Shown: positions 41,781 through 51,934 of the stretch, piece by piece | Numbering within the stretch: position 1 is the stretch's first letter | How the letters are laid out: each line of letters begins with the position of its first letter | DNA from: an uncultured Pelagibacteraceae bacterium | GTDB taxonomy: Bacteria > Pseudomonadota > Alphaproteobacteria > Pelagibacterales > Pelagibacteraceae | Assembly (NCBI GenBank): GCA_902606105.1 | Contig: CACLFK010000003.1 | Coordinates: 1-64,000, forward strand | Direction: 5' to 3' | DNA: 64,000 nt | The notes under the pieces: model-generated | Databases searched by the model: none | Told to the model about the DNA's origin: nothing | Seen by the model: the letters and a program-made list of their open reading frames with translations, nothing else | Translations under genes and position numbers: made by a program

Positions 41781-42272
41781 ATGAAAAAAAATAAAAATAT
41801 AAAAGTTTCAGTCGTTATGGGTAGTCAGTCTGATTATAAGACTATGAAGATGGCAGAAAAAACGCTTAAAAAAATTGGTGTTTCTTTTGAAACAAAAATT
41901 GTTTCAGCTCACAGAACTCCTAAGAGAATGTACGATTATGCTCTAAAAGTAGAACAAAATAATATAGGTGTAATTATAGCGGGCGCTGGAGGATCAGCAC
42001 ATTTGCCTGGTATGATTTCGGCACTTACCTCGTTGCCGGTTCTTGGTGTACCTATTGAAAGCAAAAAATTAAAAGGCTTAGATAGCCTTTTATCAATAGC
42101 TCAAATGCCAAAAGGAATACCTGTTGGAACACTTGCTATTGGTGAAGACGGTGCAGTTAATGCTGCATTACTAGCAGCCTCAATAATTGCAAACCAAAAT
42201 CCATCTATTAAAAGGAAACTGAGTAACTGGAGATCTAGTCAAACTAAGTCAGTCAAAAAAAATCCTAAGTAA
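41781..42272 (+). CDS. purE: N5-carboxyaminoimidazole ribonucleotide mutase
   Basis: This 163-aa enzyme has the family start VVMGSQSDYKTM, then SAHRTPKRMYDYA, IAGAGGSAHLPGM and VLGVPIESKKLKGLDSLLS. It converts N5-CAIR to CAIR in purine synthesis. It is followed 1 nt later by purK, its normal partner. A Lys-rich C-terminal tail extends a little beyond typical PurE. Confidence 0.95.
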   Translation: MKKNKNIKVSVVMGSQSDYKTMKMAEKTLKKIGVSFETKIVSAHRTPKRMYDYALKVEQNNIGVIIAGAGGSAHLPGMISALTSLPVLGVPIESKKLKGLDSLLSIAQMPKGIPVGTLAIGEDGAVNAALLAASIIANQNPSIKRKLSNWRSSQTKSVKKNPK

Positions 42273-42273
42273 A

Positions 42274-43320
42274 ATGTCTTATATTACTCTTGGCATTATA
42301 GGAGGTGGACAGCTTGGTAGTATGTTGGCAATTGCCGCAAAAAAATTAAATGTTAAAACTATAATTTTTTCTGACGATGCAGATGCCCCAGCTCGTAACT
42401 TTTGTAATCAATTTATTTCAGGAAATTATGATGATAAACAAAAAGTTACTGATTTTATTAATCGAGTTGATGTTGTAACCTACGAATTTGAAAATATACC
42501 TTTTGAAACTCTTAACGAAATAAACAAATTAAAACCTGTTTTGCCTAAACCTTCTGTTAATCGACTTATTCAACATCGATTGGCTGAAAAAGATTTTATA
42601 AATAAACTAAATATCAGAACTACAAGGTATGTATCAGTTGAAAAAAAGTCAGATATAGATGCTTTGGAAGATTTTTTACCGGGTATATTAAAGACTACAA
42701 CACTCGGTTATGATGGAAAAGGACAATATCCAATAAATTCGACCGAAGAGTTAAATTCTATTAATATAGATTTTTCCAGTGGATATATTCTTGAGAAACT
42801 TGTTAAGCTAAAAAAAGAAATTTCAATAATTATAACCAGATTTAGTAATAATAAATACGAAATTTATGAGCCCATTGAGAATACTCATGAAGATCAAATA
42901 TTAAAATATTCTAAAATACCTGCTGAAATAAATGAGAAAATTTTTAATCAATCTAAAGACTGGGCTATGCTGATTGCAGAAGAACTAAAATATGTGGGAA
43001 CTATGTGTGTAGAGTTTTTTATTGATAGAAATGATAATTTATATGTAAACGAAGTTGCACCTAGAGTACATAACTCTGGCCATCTTACAATTAATTCATA
43101 CAATGTAAGTCAATTTGAAAATCATGTTAGAGCAGTTTGTGGATTAGAGCAAATACCGTTAAAAAAAATTTCTAATGCAAAAATGATTAATTTAATAGGT
43201 GATCAGATAACTTCATATAGAAATTCTACTAAATCAAAAGATAATGAATTTTTTTTTGATTATTTAAAAAAAGAGATTAAAGAAAACAGAAAAATGGGTC
43301 ATATCACAATATTAATTTAA
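42274..43320 (+). CDS. purK: N5-carboxyaminoimidazole ribonucleotide synthetase
   Basis: This 348-aa ATP-grasp enzyme makes N5-CAIR from AIR, bicarbonate and ATP. Visible motifs are GIIGGGQLGSMLAIAAKKLN, VVTYEFENIP, KTTTLGYDGKGQ and VNEVAPRVHNSGHLTI. It directly follows purE and is adjacent to the GNAT gene without a gap. Confidence 0.95.
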   Translation: MSYITLGIIGGGQLGSMLAIAAKKLNVKTIIFSDDADAPARNFCNQFISGNYDDKQKVTDFINRVDVVTYEFENIPFETLNEINKLKPVLPKPSVNRLIQHRLAEKDFINKLNIRTTRYVSVEKKSDIDALEDFLPGILKTTTLGYDGKGQYPINSTEELNSINIDFSSGYILEKLVKLKKEISIIITRFSNNKYEIYEPIENTHEDQILKYSKIPAEINEKIFNQSKDWAMLIAEELKYVGTMCVEFFIDRNDNLYVNEVAPRVHNSGHLTINSYNVSQFENHVRAVCGLEQIPLKKISNAKMINLIGDQITSYRNSTKSKDNEFFFDYLKKEIKENRKMGHITILI

Positions 43321-43788
43321 ATGTTTAAATCATTAGTTGATAATTTTGATAATCCTAAAGTTCATGAACTTCTTAGTAAACACTTTGTTGAACTTAAAGC
43401 AGCATCTCCAGAAGGTAGCGCTCATGTTTTAGATATTCCTGGTTTAAAAGTATCATCAATTAAATTTTGGAGCTTGTGGCAAAATGAAAACTTAATAGGG
43501 TGCGGTGCTCTTAAATTTCTAAATAAGGGTCATGGGGAATTTAAATCTATAAGGATTCATGATAATTTTAGAAATAAAGGGTATGGGGTCAATGTAATAA
43601 ATCATTTAATAAATGAAGCTAAAAAACTAAATATTAAAAGACTAAGTATTGAAACAGGTGCTGGAGATTTTTTTTTACCAGCAAGGAAACTTTTTAAAAA
43701 ATGTGAATTTAAAGAATGTCAGCCCTTTGCGCATTATAAAGATGATGTAAATTCTGTATATTTGACTAAAATTATTAACACAATTTAA
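43321..43788 (+). CDS. GNAT family N-acetyltransferase
   Basis: This 155-aa acetyltransferase starts immediately after purK. The acetyl-CoA loop appears as HDNFRNKGYGVNVINHLI (about 80-97) in the canonical R/Q-x-x-G-x-G/A arrangement, followed by LSIETGAGDFFLPARKLF. GNAT proteins of this type acetylate small amines, amino acids or protein N-termini. The substrate is unknown. Confidence 0.85.
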   Translation: MFKSLVDNFDNPKVHELLSKHFVELKAASPEGSAHVLDIPGLKVSSIKFWSLWQNENLIGCGALKFLNKGHGEFKSIRIHDNFRNKGYGVNVINHLINEAKKLNIKRLSIETGAGDFFLPARKLFKKCEFKECQPFAHYKDDVNSVYLTKIINTI

Positions 43789-43816
43789 AAATTTTATTAA
43801 TTTATAACATATTTTG

Positions 43817-43871
43817 TTGACAAAACCCTTTAAAGTCTAAACAAAGCCAGGATTACTTAATTATAAGTAAT
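43817..43871 (+). promoter_or_regulatory. Candidate promoter and 5'-leader hairpin of cold-shock gene
   Basis: TTGACA (43817-43822) may be a -35 element; the best -10 is weak (TAAACA at 43838-43843, 15-nt spacing). Downstream, ATTACTTA (43852-43859) and TAAGTAAT (43864-43871) make a perfect 8-bp stem with a 4-nt ATTA loop in the leader of cspA. Temperature-sensitive leader structure is a known theme for cold-shock genes. Confidence 0.35.
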
Positions 43872-43903
43872 AAATTAATATAACAAAAAGTAAGAAGATA
43901 AAT

Positions 43904-44110
43904 ATGAGTCTACAAGGAAAAGTAAAATGGTTCAATCCAACCAAAGGTTTTGGTTTTATTGAAAGAGAAGATAAAGAAAAAGATGTGTTTGTACATGTTT
44001 CAGCTGTAAGAGATGCAGGTATGAACGGTTTAGATGAGGGTCAAGCTTTGACTTTCGATGTTGAAGATGGTCCTAAAGGTCCTTCAGCAGTTAACTTAAA
44101 AACTGCATAA
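43904..44110 (+). CDS. Cold-shock protein, CspA family
   Basis: This 68-aa single cold-shock domain has RNP1 KGFGFIE (about 14-20) and RNP2 VFVHVS (about 28-33). It binds single-stranded RNA and DNA as a chaperone. The gene has its own leader with a perfect 8-bp hairpin and, downstream, a 12-bp inverted repeat enclosing 30 nt. The start is clear from the family N-terminus [11 protein letters not shown]. Confidence 0.95.
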   Translation: MSLQGKVKWFNPTKGFGFIEREDKEKDVFVHVSAVRDAGMNGLDEGQALTFDVEDGPKGPSAVNLKTA

Positions 44111-44122
44111 TTTCACACTTCC

Positions 44123-44176
44123 TATTGGCTGAAATCATTAACTAAATTTTTTCTAATTTATATTTTTCAGCCAATA
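44123..44176 (+). terminator. 12-bp inverted repeat with 30-nt loop after cspA
   Basis: TATTGGCTGAAA (44123-44134) and TTTCAGCCAATA (44165-44176) are perfect complements separated by 30 A+T-rich bases. The position, 12 nt after the cspA stop, fits a 3' stabilising or terminating structure; no U-run follows the right arm. The remaining bases to 44256 hold no recognisable element. Confidence 0.5.
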
Positions 44177-44256
44177 CCGATTAATGAAAATCAACGTTTA
44201 AACACAATTATTAATTATAAAAATTGAAATCAAAGTTTATAAATTAATTAAAAATT

Positions 44257-45003
44257 ATGATTGGAATTTTAGGTGGAATGGGAACTCAAGCAGGGCTTGA
44301 TTTTTGTAATAAACTTGCAGTCCTGAATAGAGGAAAGATTGACCAAGAATATCCCTTATTTTTACTCTACAACAAATCTAATATTCCTGGTCGACCTGAA
44401 TCAATTGGGTCTCAAACCAAAAATCTTTCTAATAAATCTACAAACAAGAAAAGTAGATTAAAATACGAAAGAGTTTTAAAAAGTTTACTTAAAGGTTGTA
44501 AACTACTAGAGAAAAATAAATGTAAATTTATTGTTATACCCTGTAATACTGCTCACTATTGGTATGATGATTTGCGAAGGAAGATAAATATTCCAATTAT
44601 TAATATGCCTAAAGAAGTATTTGAATTTACAAAAAAAAAATGTAAGAAAAATTCGAAAATAGGACTTTTAGCAACAGAGGGTACTTTAAAAACTGGAATC
44701 TACAACGAGTTTTTTGATAAAGATTATAATCTTTTAAATCCTTCTGAAAATATTCAGAGAAACTCAGTTAACAAAGCAATTAAATTCGTAAAAATGGGAA
44801 ATGTGCGGGCTGCCGAAAAAGCCATCAAACCTGCAATAAGCTATTTAATGGGTATGAAATGTAAAAAAATAATTTTAGGATGTACAGAACTTCCTATAGC
44901 AATATTTGCGTTTAAATCATTTAAAAATATAAAGTCCTCAAAATTATTTTTAGATCCTAATCTTATTTTGGCAGAGTCTGCAATGACAAAACATAAAAAT
45001 TGA
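44257..45003 (+). CDS. Aspartate/glutamate racemase family protein
   Basis: This 248-aa protein has the N-terminal IGILGGMGTQAG, the first catalytic cysteine in VIPCNTAHYW (about 97-106) and the second in ILGCTELPIA (about 206-215), so both bases are present. The family interconverts L- and D-Asp/Glu or related hydantoin-type compounds. It is followed 3 nt later by a hypothetical gene. Substrate specificity is not certain. Confidence 0.87.
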   Translation: MIGILGGMGTQAGLDFCNKLAVLNRGKIDQEYPLFLLYNKSNIPGRPESIGSQTKNLSNKSTNKKSRLKYERVLKSLLKGCKLLEKNKCKFIVIPCNTAHYWYDDLRRKINIPIINMPKEVFEFTKKKCKKNSKIGLLATEGTLKTGIYNEFFDKDYNLLNPSENIQRNSVNKAIKFVKMGNVRAAEKAIKPAISYLMGMKCKKIILGCTELPIAIFAFKSFKNIKSSKLFLDPNLILAESAMTKHKN

Positions 45004-45006
45004 GTT

Positions 45007-45447
45007 ATGCAGTCAAAGATTGAAAAGCCCTATGTGCTTAGAGTTGCTGAATTTATTTATTTTAAAATAATTGAAATTAAAAGCAAAAGCCCAGAAAGTA
45101 ATAATATTCAAGCGTTTGAAATATTTATGACATCTAAAGAATACGAATTAATTAGCTCAGGTGAGTTTCATGATAAATGGTTTGATGAATTAAAAAAAAA
45201 TAGCTTTGTTGATAAAATAACAGAAAAAAAAATAACTAGTGAAACTTTAAAATTATTGGAAGTACAAAGAGAGTCTATGATAAAACTTTTAATGAAAATT
45301 CCTAAACTCTATTATACTAAAAGTCATTTCCCACTAGAAATATCTCAAAGAGCCTTTGATCATCTTTGGCGGGTCTGTGAAAGTTACGAGATGTGGTGTA
45401 AGGAAACAAAGCAAGACAAACTAATAAAATTAAATATCTTAAATTAG
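45007..45447 (+). CDS. Hypothetical soluble protein
   Basis: This 146-aa protein is not recognised. It is mostly helical, Lys-rich, without signal or membrane segments. Stretches of note are NNIQAFEIFMTSKEYELI and AFDHLWRVCESYEMW. It follows the racemase gene by 3 nt, so they are probably co-transcribed. It ends overlapping the convergent lipoprotein gene by 4 nt. Confidence 0.55.
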   Translation: MQSKIEKPYVLRVAEFIYFKIIEIKSKSPESNNIQAFEIFMTSKEYELISSGEFHDKWFDELKKNSFVDKITEKKITSETLKLLEVQRESMIKLLMKIPKLYYTKSHFPLEISQRAFDHLWRVCESYEMWCKETKQDKLIKLNILN

Positions 45448-45740
45448 TTAGATAACAATTTTTGTCTAGTGGTTTCTATTCTATTTTCTATTAATTGTTT
45501 TAATTTAACGTGAAATTTTTTTTCTTTATTTTTTTCATCAACTTTATCTTTAATATGGGTTATAACATCTTTACCAGTTTCATTTTTCAATGCTGTATTA
45601 GCCCCATATTGAAGACCTGCTTGAAATGCATTTCCTGTAGTAGCGACAGTTACTCCTGGTCCTAAGAGGGATGTTGTTTGAACACATCCTTCTAAAATTA
45701 TTAAACTAAAAATTACAAAGAATATTTTAAATATTTTCAT
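45444..45740 (-). CDS. Small lipoprotein
   Basis: This 98-aa protein has a hydrophobic leader and a lipobox-like LEGC at residues 16-19; Glu at -2 is uncommon. After the cysteine there is a Gly/Ala/Thr-rich stretch (GPGVTVATTGNAFQAGLQYG) and a Lys-rich helical tail. It is probably anchored to the inner face of the outer membrane. No function is recognised. It stands alone on the minus strand between two plus-strand genes. Confidence 0.65.
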   Translation of the reverse strand: MKIFKIFFVIFSLIILEGCVQTTSLLGPGVTVATTGNAFQAGLQYGANTALKNETGKDVITHIKDKVDEKNKEKKFHVKLKQLIENRIETTRQKLLSN

Positions 45741-45849
45741 AAGAAAGTTATTTAATTAATACTTATTTAAGAATTCAACTCAAGATAGAATTGGTTCAAA
45801 TTGAGCATTATTATTGAGACTATATTGAATAATTAACTATAAAACAAAA

Positions 45850-46698
45850 ATGGTTAATGTTTTTCCATTTATCTTTATTCTACTATGGTCTTCTGCATTT
45901 ATTACCACTAAACCAATTATAGATAATAGCGACCCCTTTTCAGCTCTTGCATTTAGATTTGCTATAGTTGCATTAGGTTTTTTTGTGTTTTCTATTTATT
46001 CTAAAAAAAAAATAATTGTTGATAGAAAAAACTTTTTTGAATCTTTTTTTAGTGGTGTTCTGTTTCATGGAGTTTACTTAGGAGGTGTTTTTTTTTCAAT
46101 TTCAAAAGGAATGCCTACTGGGATTGCAGCACTAATAGTAACACTCCAACCCATACTTACAAACTCATTAAGTGGACCAATTTTAAATGAAAAAGTATCC
46201 ATAAAACAATGGGTAGGTGTTCTTTTAGGTTTTTCAGGTGCAGTAATGGTTTTGGGTTTTGATATAGGTACTGAAATTCCAACTATTGGATTAGTTGCTA
46301 CAATAGTTGCGTTAATAGCTATAACAACATCAACTATTTGGCAAAAAAAATTAAGTAATAATTTACCTTTATCAGTCAGTAATATGAACCAAGCTTTGGG
46401 AGGTTTTATTTTCCATATTATTATTGTTATTCTTTTTGCAGAACCTTACATAGATTTTTCAAAAACTTTTTTAATTGCAATGAGCCATCAAATTTTTTTA
46501 GTTTCCTTTGGTGCATTTACAATTTTAATGTTTTTGATTAAAAGAAATTCTGCAAGTAAAACAGTTTCTATTTTTTTTCTAATTCCACCTACTTCTGCTT
46601 TTATGGCTTGGCTATTTTTAAACGAAAGCCTAAGTAATTTAGATCTTTGTGGTTTTTTAATTGCATCAATCGGTGTTTATATTGCTACAAGAGATTAA
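45850..46698 (+). CDS. DMT superfamily transporter (EamA domains)
   Basis: This 282-aa protein has about ten membrane helices in two EamA repeats. Typical pieces are ILLWSSAFITTKPI at the N-terminus, GMPTGIAALIVTLQPILTN in the first repeat and LIPPTSAFMAWLFLNESLS in the second. It is probably an exporter of amino acids or other metabolites. It ends 1 nt before the convergent sarcosine oxidase gamma gene. Confidence 0.87.
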   Translation: MVNVFPFIFILLWSSAFITTKPIIDNSDPFSALAFRFAIVALGFFVFSIYSKKKIIVDRKNFFESFFSGVLFHGVYLGGVFFSISKGMPTGIAALIVTLQPILTNSLSGPILNEKVSIKQWVGVLLGFSGAVMVLGFDIGTEIPTIGLVATIVALIAITTSTIWQKKLSNNLPLSVSNMNQALGGFIFHIIIVILFAEPYIDFSKTFLIAMSHQIFLVSFGAFTILMFLIKRNSASKTVSIFFLIPPTSAFMAWLFLNESLSNLDLCGFLIASIGVYIATRD

Positions 46699-46699
46699 A

Positions 46700-47287
46700 T
46701 TATTTCCCTATATAGCCAAATTCTAGCGAAGAATCTGTTATTGAATGATAAATAGATTCACCAAAACTTCTTAGAGCAAAAATTCTAAATGTGTCAGGAT
46801 TATCATTTATCATATCAACAATTATGGACATTCCATTAAATGTAGAACTCAGGCAATTATCTTTATAAAATTCATTAAAATTAAAAGGACATCCTTTTTT
46901 TAAAACTTCCTTTGCATCATCACCTTCCAACTCAATAATTGATTTTGAATGAGAAATATCAGTAATTGCAAAATCTTTCTCTTCAAACTTTTTGTCGATT
47001 TCAGAGACAACTTCTATTCGAGTTGTAATAACTAACCAATTTCTCGGTCCATTCCAAAGAATTCGGGTATTTTCATTGTTTTCCACTAATAGTGGTTTTG
47101 AACTTAAATTTAAATTATCTAATTTAATTTCTTCACATACAACATTAGAATTTTTATGTTGAACAATCTGAGTAATAAATACGTTTTTTATTTCTGAAAT
47201 TTTAATTAAATCTTTTTCATTTTTTCCTTCATAATCTCCAAATTGTCCTTTTTGATGAACATTTTCTAAGGCTGATATTGAGCTCAT
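46700..47287 (-). CDS. soxG: Sarcosine oxidase gamma subunit
   Basis: This 195-aa subunit of heterotetrameric sarcosine oxidase resembles the GcvT fold in part ([48 protein letters not shown]). SoxG contacts the folate-binding alpha subunit. It overlaps soxA by 4 nt and closes the soxBDAG operon. Length and position agree with other alphaproteobacterial operons. Confidence 0.88.
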   Translation of the reverse strand: MSSISALENVHQKGQFGDYEGKNEKDLIKISEIKNVFITQIVQHKNSNVVCEEIKLDNLNLSSKPLLVENNENTRILWNGPRNWLVITTRIEVVSEIDKKFEEKDFAITDISHSKSIIELEGDDAKEVLKKGCPFNFNEFYKDNCLSSTFNGMSIIVDMINDNPDTFRIFALRSFGESIYHSITDSSLEFGYIGK

Positions 47288-50280
47288 GATCTAACTCTTT
47301 CTCCTTTTGGATCTACATAATGTGATGAAACAATTTCAACTGGAATTACTTTGTTTTTCAATGGAGACATAACGAATAATTTTTCTCCAATCATATTTTT
47401 TCCATCCTTTAAAATTGCAAGTGAAAAAGGATTGTCATGCTCTACACTCCAGCATGAGGCGGATATGTGTCCTAATTTTTTATTTGGTAATGGAGCCTTA
47501 GCATCTTTCACTAAATGTGATCCCTCTGGTATACTTGTTTTTTTATCTAGAGGGACTACTCCAACGATCTTTTGTCTATCATCAGAGGTAAAAGCTTCTC
47601 TATTTAATGATCTTTTTCCAATAAAATCTTTCTTTTTACTAATTAATCCCTCTAATGACGTATCATAGGAAATAGTTCTTCCATCAAGTTCTGAACCTGC
47701 CACATGGCCCATTTCGATCCTTAAAGTAGATAATGCCTCTGTTCCATAAGGTTGAACTTTAAACTCTTGACCTAGTTCAATTATTTTTTCCCACATAAAG
47801 TTTCCATTGTTAGACTCTACATTTACCTCGTACGCTAATTCACCTGAAAATGAGATTCTAAAAATTCTAGCTTTAACCCCAAACAAATCTGACTCTAAGT
47901 AGCCCATGAAAGGTAGTCCTTCGTTTGAAACATCATTATTAGGAAATAATTTTTCTAATAATTTTCTCGATTTTGGTCCTGCAATTGCCGCACCAGCCCA
48001 TTGTTCAGTTGTAGAAACTACATTAACATTCAATTCTGGCCAAACAAGTTGCAGATAATATTCTAAATGTGAAAGGACATTTGCGGCTTGTGCTGTAGTA
48101 GTTGTCATATGGTAATGATTTTCAGAAACCCTCGTTGTTGTTCCATCGTCCATAACTATTCCGTCTTCTCTAAGCATCACTCCATATCTTGCTTTACCAA
48201 CTGGCAACTTTAACCAAGCATTTGTGTAAACTCTATTTAACAGTTCTGCTGAATCAGGACCTTTGATGTCAATTTTTCCTAAAGTGGTAACATCACAAAC
48301 ACCAACATTCATTCTAACATTTTTGGCTTCTCGTTTTGATGCCTCAAAAAGATTTTCTTTACCTTGCTTATAATATCTTGGTCTTAACCAAACTCCAGCA
48401 TCGACAAATACAGCATTATTTTTTTCATGCCATGAATGCATAGGAGATTTACGTATAGGTTTGGAATGCTTTCCAACTTCTCTTCCTACAATTGCTCCAA
48501 TAGATATTGGAGTGTATGGAGGTCTAAAAGTAGTATGACCTACTGCAGGTACAACTTTATTTTCAATATCAGAAACTAATTGTAGTCCATTCAAATTGCT
48601 TGTTTTACCTTGATCAGTTGCCATCCCTAGAGTTGTGTATCTTTTAACATGCTCTATTGATCTATACCCTTCTTTTAAAGCTATTTCGATATCTGAAACA
48701 GCAACATCATTTTGAAAATCTAAAAATCTCTTATAACTTTTTCCTTTAGGCAAAGGCACACACCAAAACTTGTCATGTTGAGAAGATTTTTTCTCAACAA
48801 CATTAGGAAATGAAATTTTATTATCATTATTTGTTATTTTTTTTGACAAATCTTGTCCAGCTGTGAATGAACTTTTTAAAGTTTCTTCTAGTGTAAAAGT
48901 TCCATTAGCAGCACCTAAAGTTCTTTCATTCTGCTTAGATGTCCCAGGCACAAAAGCATCAATTTCTTCCTTAAATTTAGTTTTATTACCCGATTGGGAG
49001 GCTAAATGAATAGTTGGTGTCCAGAAACCAGAGACACAAATACAATCACACTTAATATTTTCAACTGTACCAAGTTGCTTTTTATCATCAGAAATTTTTG
49101 CGATATCTGCTGAACTTACTTTTTTATATCCTTGTGCTGCAACAACAACATATGAAAATTTTATTTTAATACCCTGGTTTATTGCTTCATCAATGATTTC
49201 TGATTGTGGATTTACTCTTGTATCTAAAATAATTGGATTAATTCCATTTTTCTTAAATTCGATTGCTGTTTCATATCCACTATCATTATTTGTAAAAACT
49301 AGTGGATTTTTACCAACCAAAACACCGTATACTTTTAAATATTCTTTAGCCGCTGAGGACAACATAACGCCAGGAGTATCATTATTCCCAAAAACTATTG
49401 GTCTTTCAATTGATCCTGAGGAAATTAAAACCTCTTTTGCCCTAATATACCAAAGTCTTTGTTTTGGATGGTGTTTTTTTGTTTTTGGAAGATGGTCGCT
49501 TACTTTTTCTGACATCACCAACATATTATGATCATAATACCCAAAAACTTGAGATCTATTTTTAACAACCACATTTGGCATTTCATTTAATTCGGAAATA
49601 ATACTATTTGCCCAATCCTCACCTGATTGATTTCCAATATTTACATCGCTAGTTAATAAAGATCCTCCAAATCTTGGTTTGTCCTCAGCTAGAATAACTC
49701 TCGCGCCATTTTTTGCTGCTGCATAAGCACTTGCTAAACCTGATGGACCCGAACCAGTAATTAATAAATCACAATATTCATATTTATGCTCGTATCTTTC
49801 TTTGTCATGTTTGGTTGATGCAACACCTAATCCTGCAGCTTTCCTGATAAATGGTTCATAAATTCGATACCAAAAACTTTTAGGCCACATAAAGGTCTTG
49901 TAATAAAAGCCCGCAGGTAAAAAAATTTTTAAAAAGTTATTAATTGCACCAATATCAAAGTTAACACTGGGCCAACAATTTACACTTTTAGCCTCCAGTC
50001 CTTCAAAAAGTTCTTGCTCCGTAGCTTTTATATTTGGTTCAGTTTCGTTATTTCTATAAAGCTGAACGATAGCATAAGGCTCATCTACGCCAGCTCCAAA
50101 AAACCCTCTTGGTCTGTGATATTTAAAGCTTCTACCCACCAAATGAATTCCATTAGCAATTAAAGCAGATGCTAAAGTATCTCCTTCATATCCATAGTAT
50201 GTTTTTCCGTTAAATTTGAATGATAATTTTTTATCTCTATTAATTAGTCCACCATTTTCTAATCTAAATTTTTGAACCAT
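47284..50280 (-). CDS. soxA: Sarcosine oxidase alpha subunit
   Basis: This 998-aa protein has an N-terminal ferredoxin-like segment ([34 protein letters not shown]) and an NAD/FAD Rossmann domain ([17 protein letters not shown], about 175-191). The C-terminal GcvT THF-binding part starts at about 600. The alpha subunit binds NAD+ and tetrahydrofolate and channels the methyl group. It overlaps soxD by one base and soxG by 4 nt. The typical length is about 970-1000 aa. Confidence 0.95.
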   Translation of the reverse strand: MVQKFRLENGGLINRDKKLSFKFNGKTYYGYEGDTLASALIANGIHLVGRSFKYHRPRGFFGAGVDEPYAIVQLYRNNETEPNIKATEQELFEGLEAKSVNCWPSVNFDIGAINNFLKIFLPAGFYYKTFMWPKSFWYRIYEPFIRKAAGLGVASTKHDKERYEHKYEYCDLLITGSGPSGLASAYAAAKNGARVILAEDKPRFGGSLLTSDVNIGNQSGEDWANSIISELNEMPNVVVKNRSQVFGYYDHNMLVMSEKVSDHLPKTKKHHPKQRLWYIRAKEVLISSGSIERPIVFGNNDTPGVMLSSAAKEYLKVYGVLVGKNPLVFTNNDSGYETAIEFKKNGINPIILDTRVNPQSEIIDEAINQGIKIKFSYVVVAAQGYKKVSSADIAKISDDKKQLGTVENIKCDCICVSGFWTPTIHLASQSGNKTKFKEEIDAFVPGTSKQNERTLGAANGTFTLEETLKSSFTAGQDLSKKITNNDNKISFPNVVEKKSSQHDKFWCVPLPKGKSYKRFLDFQNDVAVSDIEIALKEGYRSIEHVKRYTTLGMATDQGKTSNLNGLQLVSDIENKVVPAVGHTTFRPPYTPISIGAIVGREVGKHSKPIRKSPMHSWHEKNNAVFVDAGVWLRPRYYKQGKENLFEASKREAKNVRMNVGVCDVTTLGKIDIKGPDSAELLNRVYTNAWLKLPVGKARYGVMLREDGIVMDDGTTTRVSENHYHMTTTTAQAANVLSHLEYYLQLVWPELNVNVVSTTEQWAGAAIAGPKSRKLLEKLFPNNDVSNEGLPFMGYLESDLFGVKARIFRISFSGELAYEVNVESNNGNFMWEKIIELGQEFKVQPYGTEALSTLRIEMGHVAGSELDGRTISYDTSLEGLISKKKDFIGKRSLNREAFTSDDRQKIVGVVPLDKKTSIPEGSHLVKDAKAPLPNKKLGHISASCWSVEHDNPFSLAILKDGKNMIGEKLFVMSPLKNKVIPVEIVSSHYVDPKGERVRS

Positions 50281-50549
50281 TAAGAAATTACCTCATCTGC
50301 TTTATAAGTATTAAATATTTCGTGAGTTGCTGTGTCTCTCTCAACCTTAATCCATTGTCTACATCCAGCTAGATGGTGCCATAACTCTAAGTGCTTACCT
50401 CTTAAACTTTTTCGATTATAAACAAAATTATCCCATTCTTCATCTGAGATTTCTTTATTAAGCTCGGGTCTTTTAACGCTAGCATCACCACCATAAGAAA
50501 ATTCATTTTGTGATCTCATCCCACAATACGGACATTTAATATAAAGCAT
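50280..50549 (-). CDS. soxD: Sarcosine oxidase delta subunit
   Basis: This 89-aa zinc subunit has C6-x2-C9 (CPYCG) and the second half-site H59 and C63 (WHHLAGCRQW). It overlaps the soxA start by one base and follows soxB with no gap. It stabilises the complex with alpha and beta. The length is normal (about 90-100 aa). Confidence 0.92.
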   Translation of the reverse strand: MLYIKCPYCGMRSQNEFSYGGDASVKRPELNKEISDEEWDNFVYNRKSLRGKHLELWHHLAGCRQWIKVERDTATHEIFNTYKADEVIS

Positions 50550-51806
50550 TTAAGATATCCAAGTCTTCGTGCCAAGTCCTTTTTCATCAATTAAATGACC
50601 AGTGCTAAATCGATTTAAACTAAATCCTGCATTTAATTCATGAACCCTGTCTTGAGCGATTGTGTGTGCGAACGTCCACCCAGAGGCAGGTGTTGCTTTA
50701 AAACCACCATAACACCAACCGCAGTTCAAATATAAACCATCAATATGTGTTTTATCAATAATTGGGGATCCATCCATTGACATATCCATTATACCTCCCC
50801 AAGTTCGAAGCATTTTTAATTTACTTAAAAAAGGCATCATTGCAATTCCTTCTGTCAAAACATGTTGAAGAGTTGGTAAATTTCCTCTTTGAGCATAACT
50901 GTTATATCCATCTAGGTCGCCGCCCATTACCATTTCTCCTTTATCTGATTGGCTTATATAAAAGTGACCTGCTCCAAAAGTTACAACCCTATCTAAAATT
51001 GGTTTGACAGGTTCAGATACACATGCTTGGAGAAGATGCGTTTCTATGGGCAAAGTCATATTTAACTTTTCAGCTAAAATATTTGTACTACCCGCAACAC
51101 ATAAACCAACTTTTTTTGTTTTTATATTTCCACGAGAAGTTCTTATTCCATTGATCTTACCTGCAGCTACATCAAAACCTGTTACTTCGCAATTTTGAAT
51201 TATATCAACTCCCATAGAGTCAGCTTGACGTGCGTATCCCCAAGCAACTGCATCATGTCTTGCTGTTCCAGCACTTGGCTGCATTAATCCACCAAAAATT
51301 GGAAACCTAACATTTTCTGAAAAATCTGCCATCGGTATTATTTCTTTTACTTGTTCACGGTTTAACAAAACAGCATCAATTCCGTTTAATCTCATTGAAT
51401 TGCCTCTTCTGGCGTAAGCATTCATTTGTGCATCAGAGTGTGCAAGATTAATAATTCCTCTTGGAGAGAACATCACATTATAATTTAAATCTTGACTCAT
51501 TTTTCTCCATAGGTTCATTCCAAACTCGCTGAAGAGAGCATTCTCATCATGCATATAGTTTGACCTAATTATCGTTGTATTCCTTCCAACGTTACCACCA
51601 CCTATCCAACCCTTTTCGATAATTGCTACTTTTGTAATATTATGCTCTTTTGCAAGATAATATGCAGTGGCAAGTCCATGGCCTCCACCACCAATAATAA
51701 CTACATCATATTCTTCTTTTGGAGTTGGATCCTTCCAAGCTAAATCCCAGTTTTCATGATTAGAAAATGCGTTTTTAATTAAATTAAATATGGAGTATTT
51801 TTGCAT
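50550..51806 (-). CDS. soxB: Sarcosine oxidase beta subunit
   Basis: This 418-aa subunit has the FAD motif IIGGGGHGLATAYYLAKEH (37-55) and the TARHDAVAWG segment. H184 is the residue expected to carry covalent FMN. It oxidises sarcosine to glycine and formaldehyde or methylene-THF. It leads the leftward soxBDAG operon and is divergent from fhs, with 128 bp between. SoxB in this form belongs to the four-subunit complex and is not a monomeric sarcosine oxidase. Confidence 0.95.
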   Translation of the reverse strand: MQKYSIFNLIKNAFSNHENWDLAWKDPTPKEEYDVVIIGGGGHGLATAYYLAKEHNITKVAIIEKGWIGGGNVGRNTTIIRSNYMHDENALFSEFGMNLWRKMSQDLNYNVMFSPRGIINLAHSDAQMNAYARRGNSMRLNGIDAVLLNREQVKEIIPMADFSENVRFPIFGGLMQPSAGTARHDAVAWGYARQADSMGVDIIQNCEVTGFDVAAGKINGIRTSRGNIKTKKVGLCVAGSTNILAEKLNMTLPIETHLLQACVSEPVKPILDRVVTFGAGHFYISQSDKGEMVMGGDLDGYNSYAQRGNLPTLQHVLTEGIAMMPFLSKLKMLRTWGGIMDMSMDGSPIIDKTHIDGLYLNCGWCYGGFKATPASGWTFAHTIAQDRVHELNAGFSLNRFSTGHLIDEKGLGTKTWIS

Positions 51807-51934
51807 TTTTTAATTTTATAACAAAGAATATAAATAGTTCTTATTTTTTTTATATATATTTTTTAGAAGTTTCCAAATATGACAAAAAAGGATAAGAAGT
51901 CTGCAACGATAACATATAATTTATAGGATTAATA

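Noticed and set aside
49193..49531. 112-aa plus-strand open frame
   Set aside because: It is antisense to the conserved NAD/FAD region of soxA.
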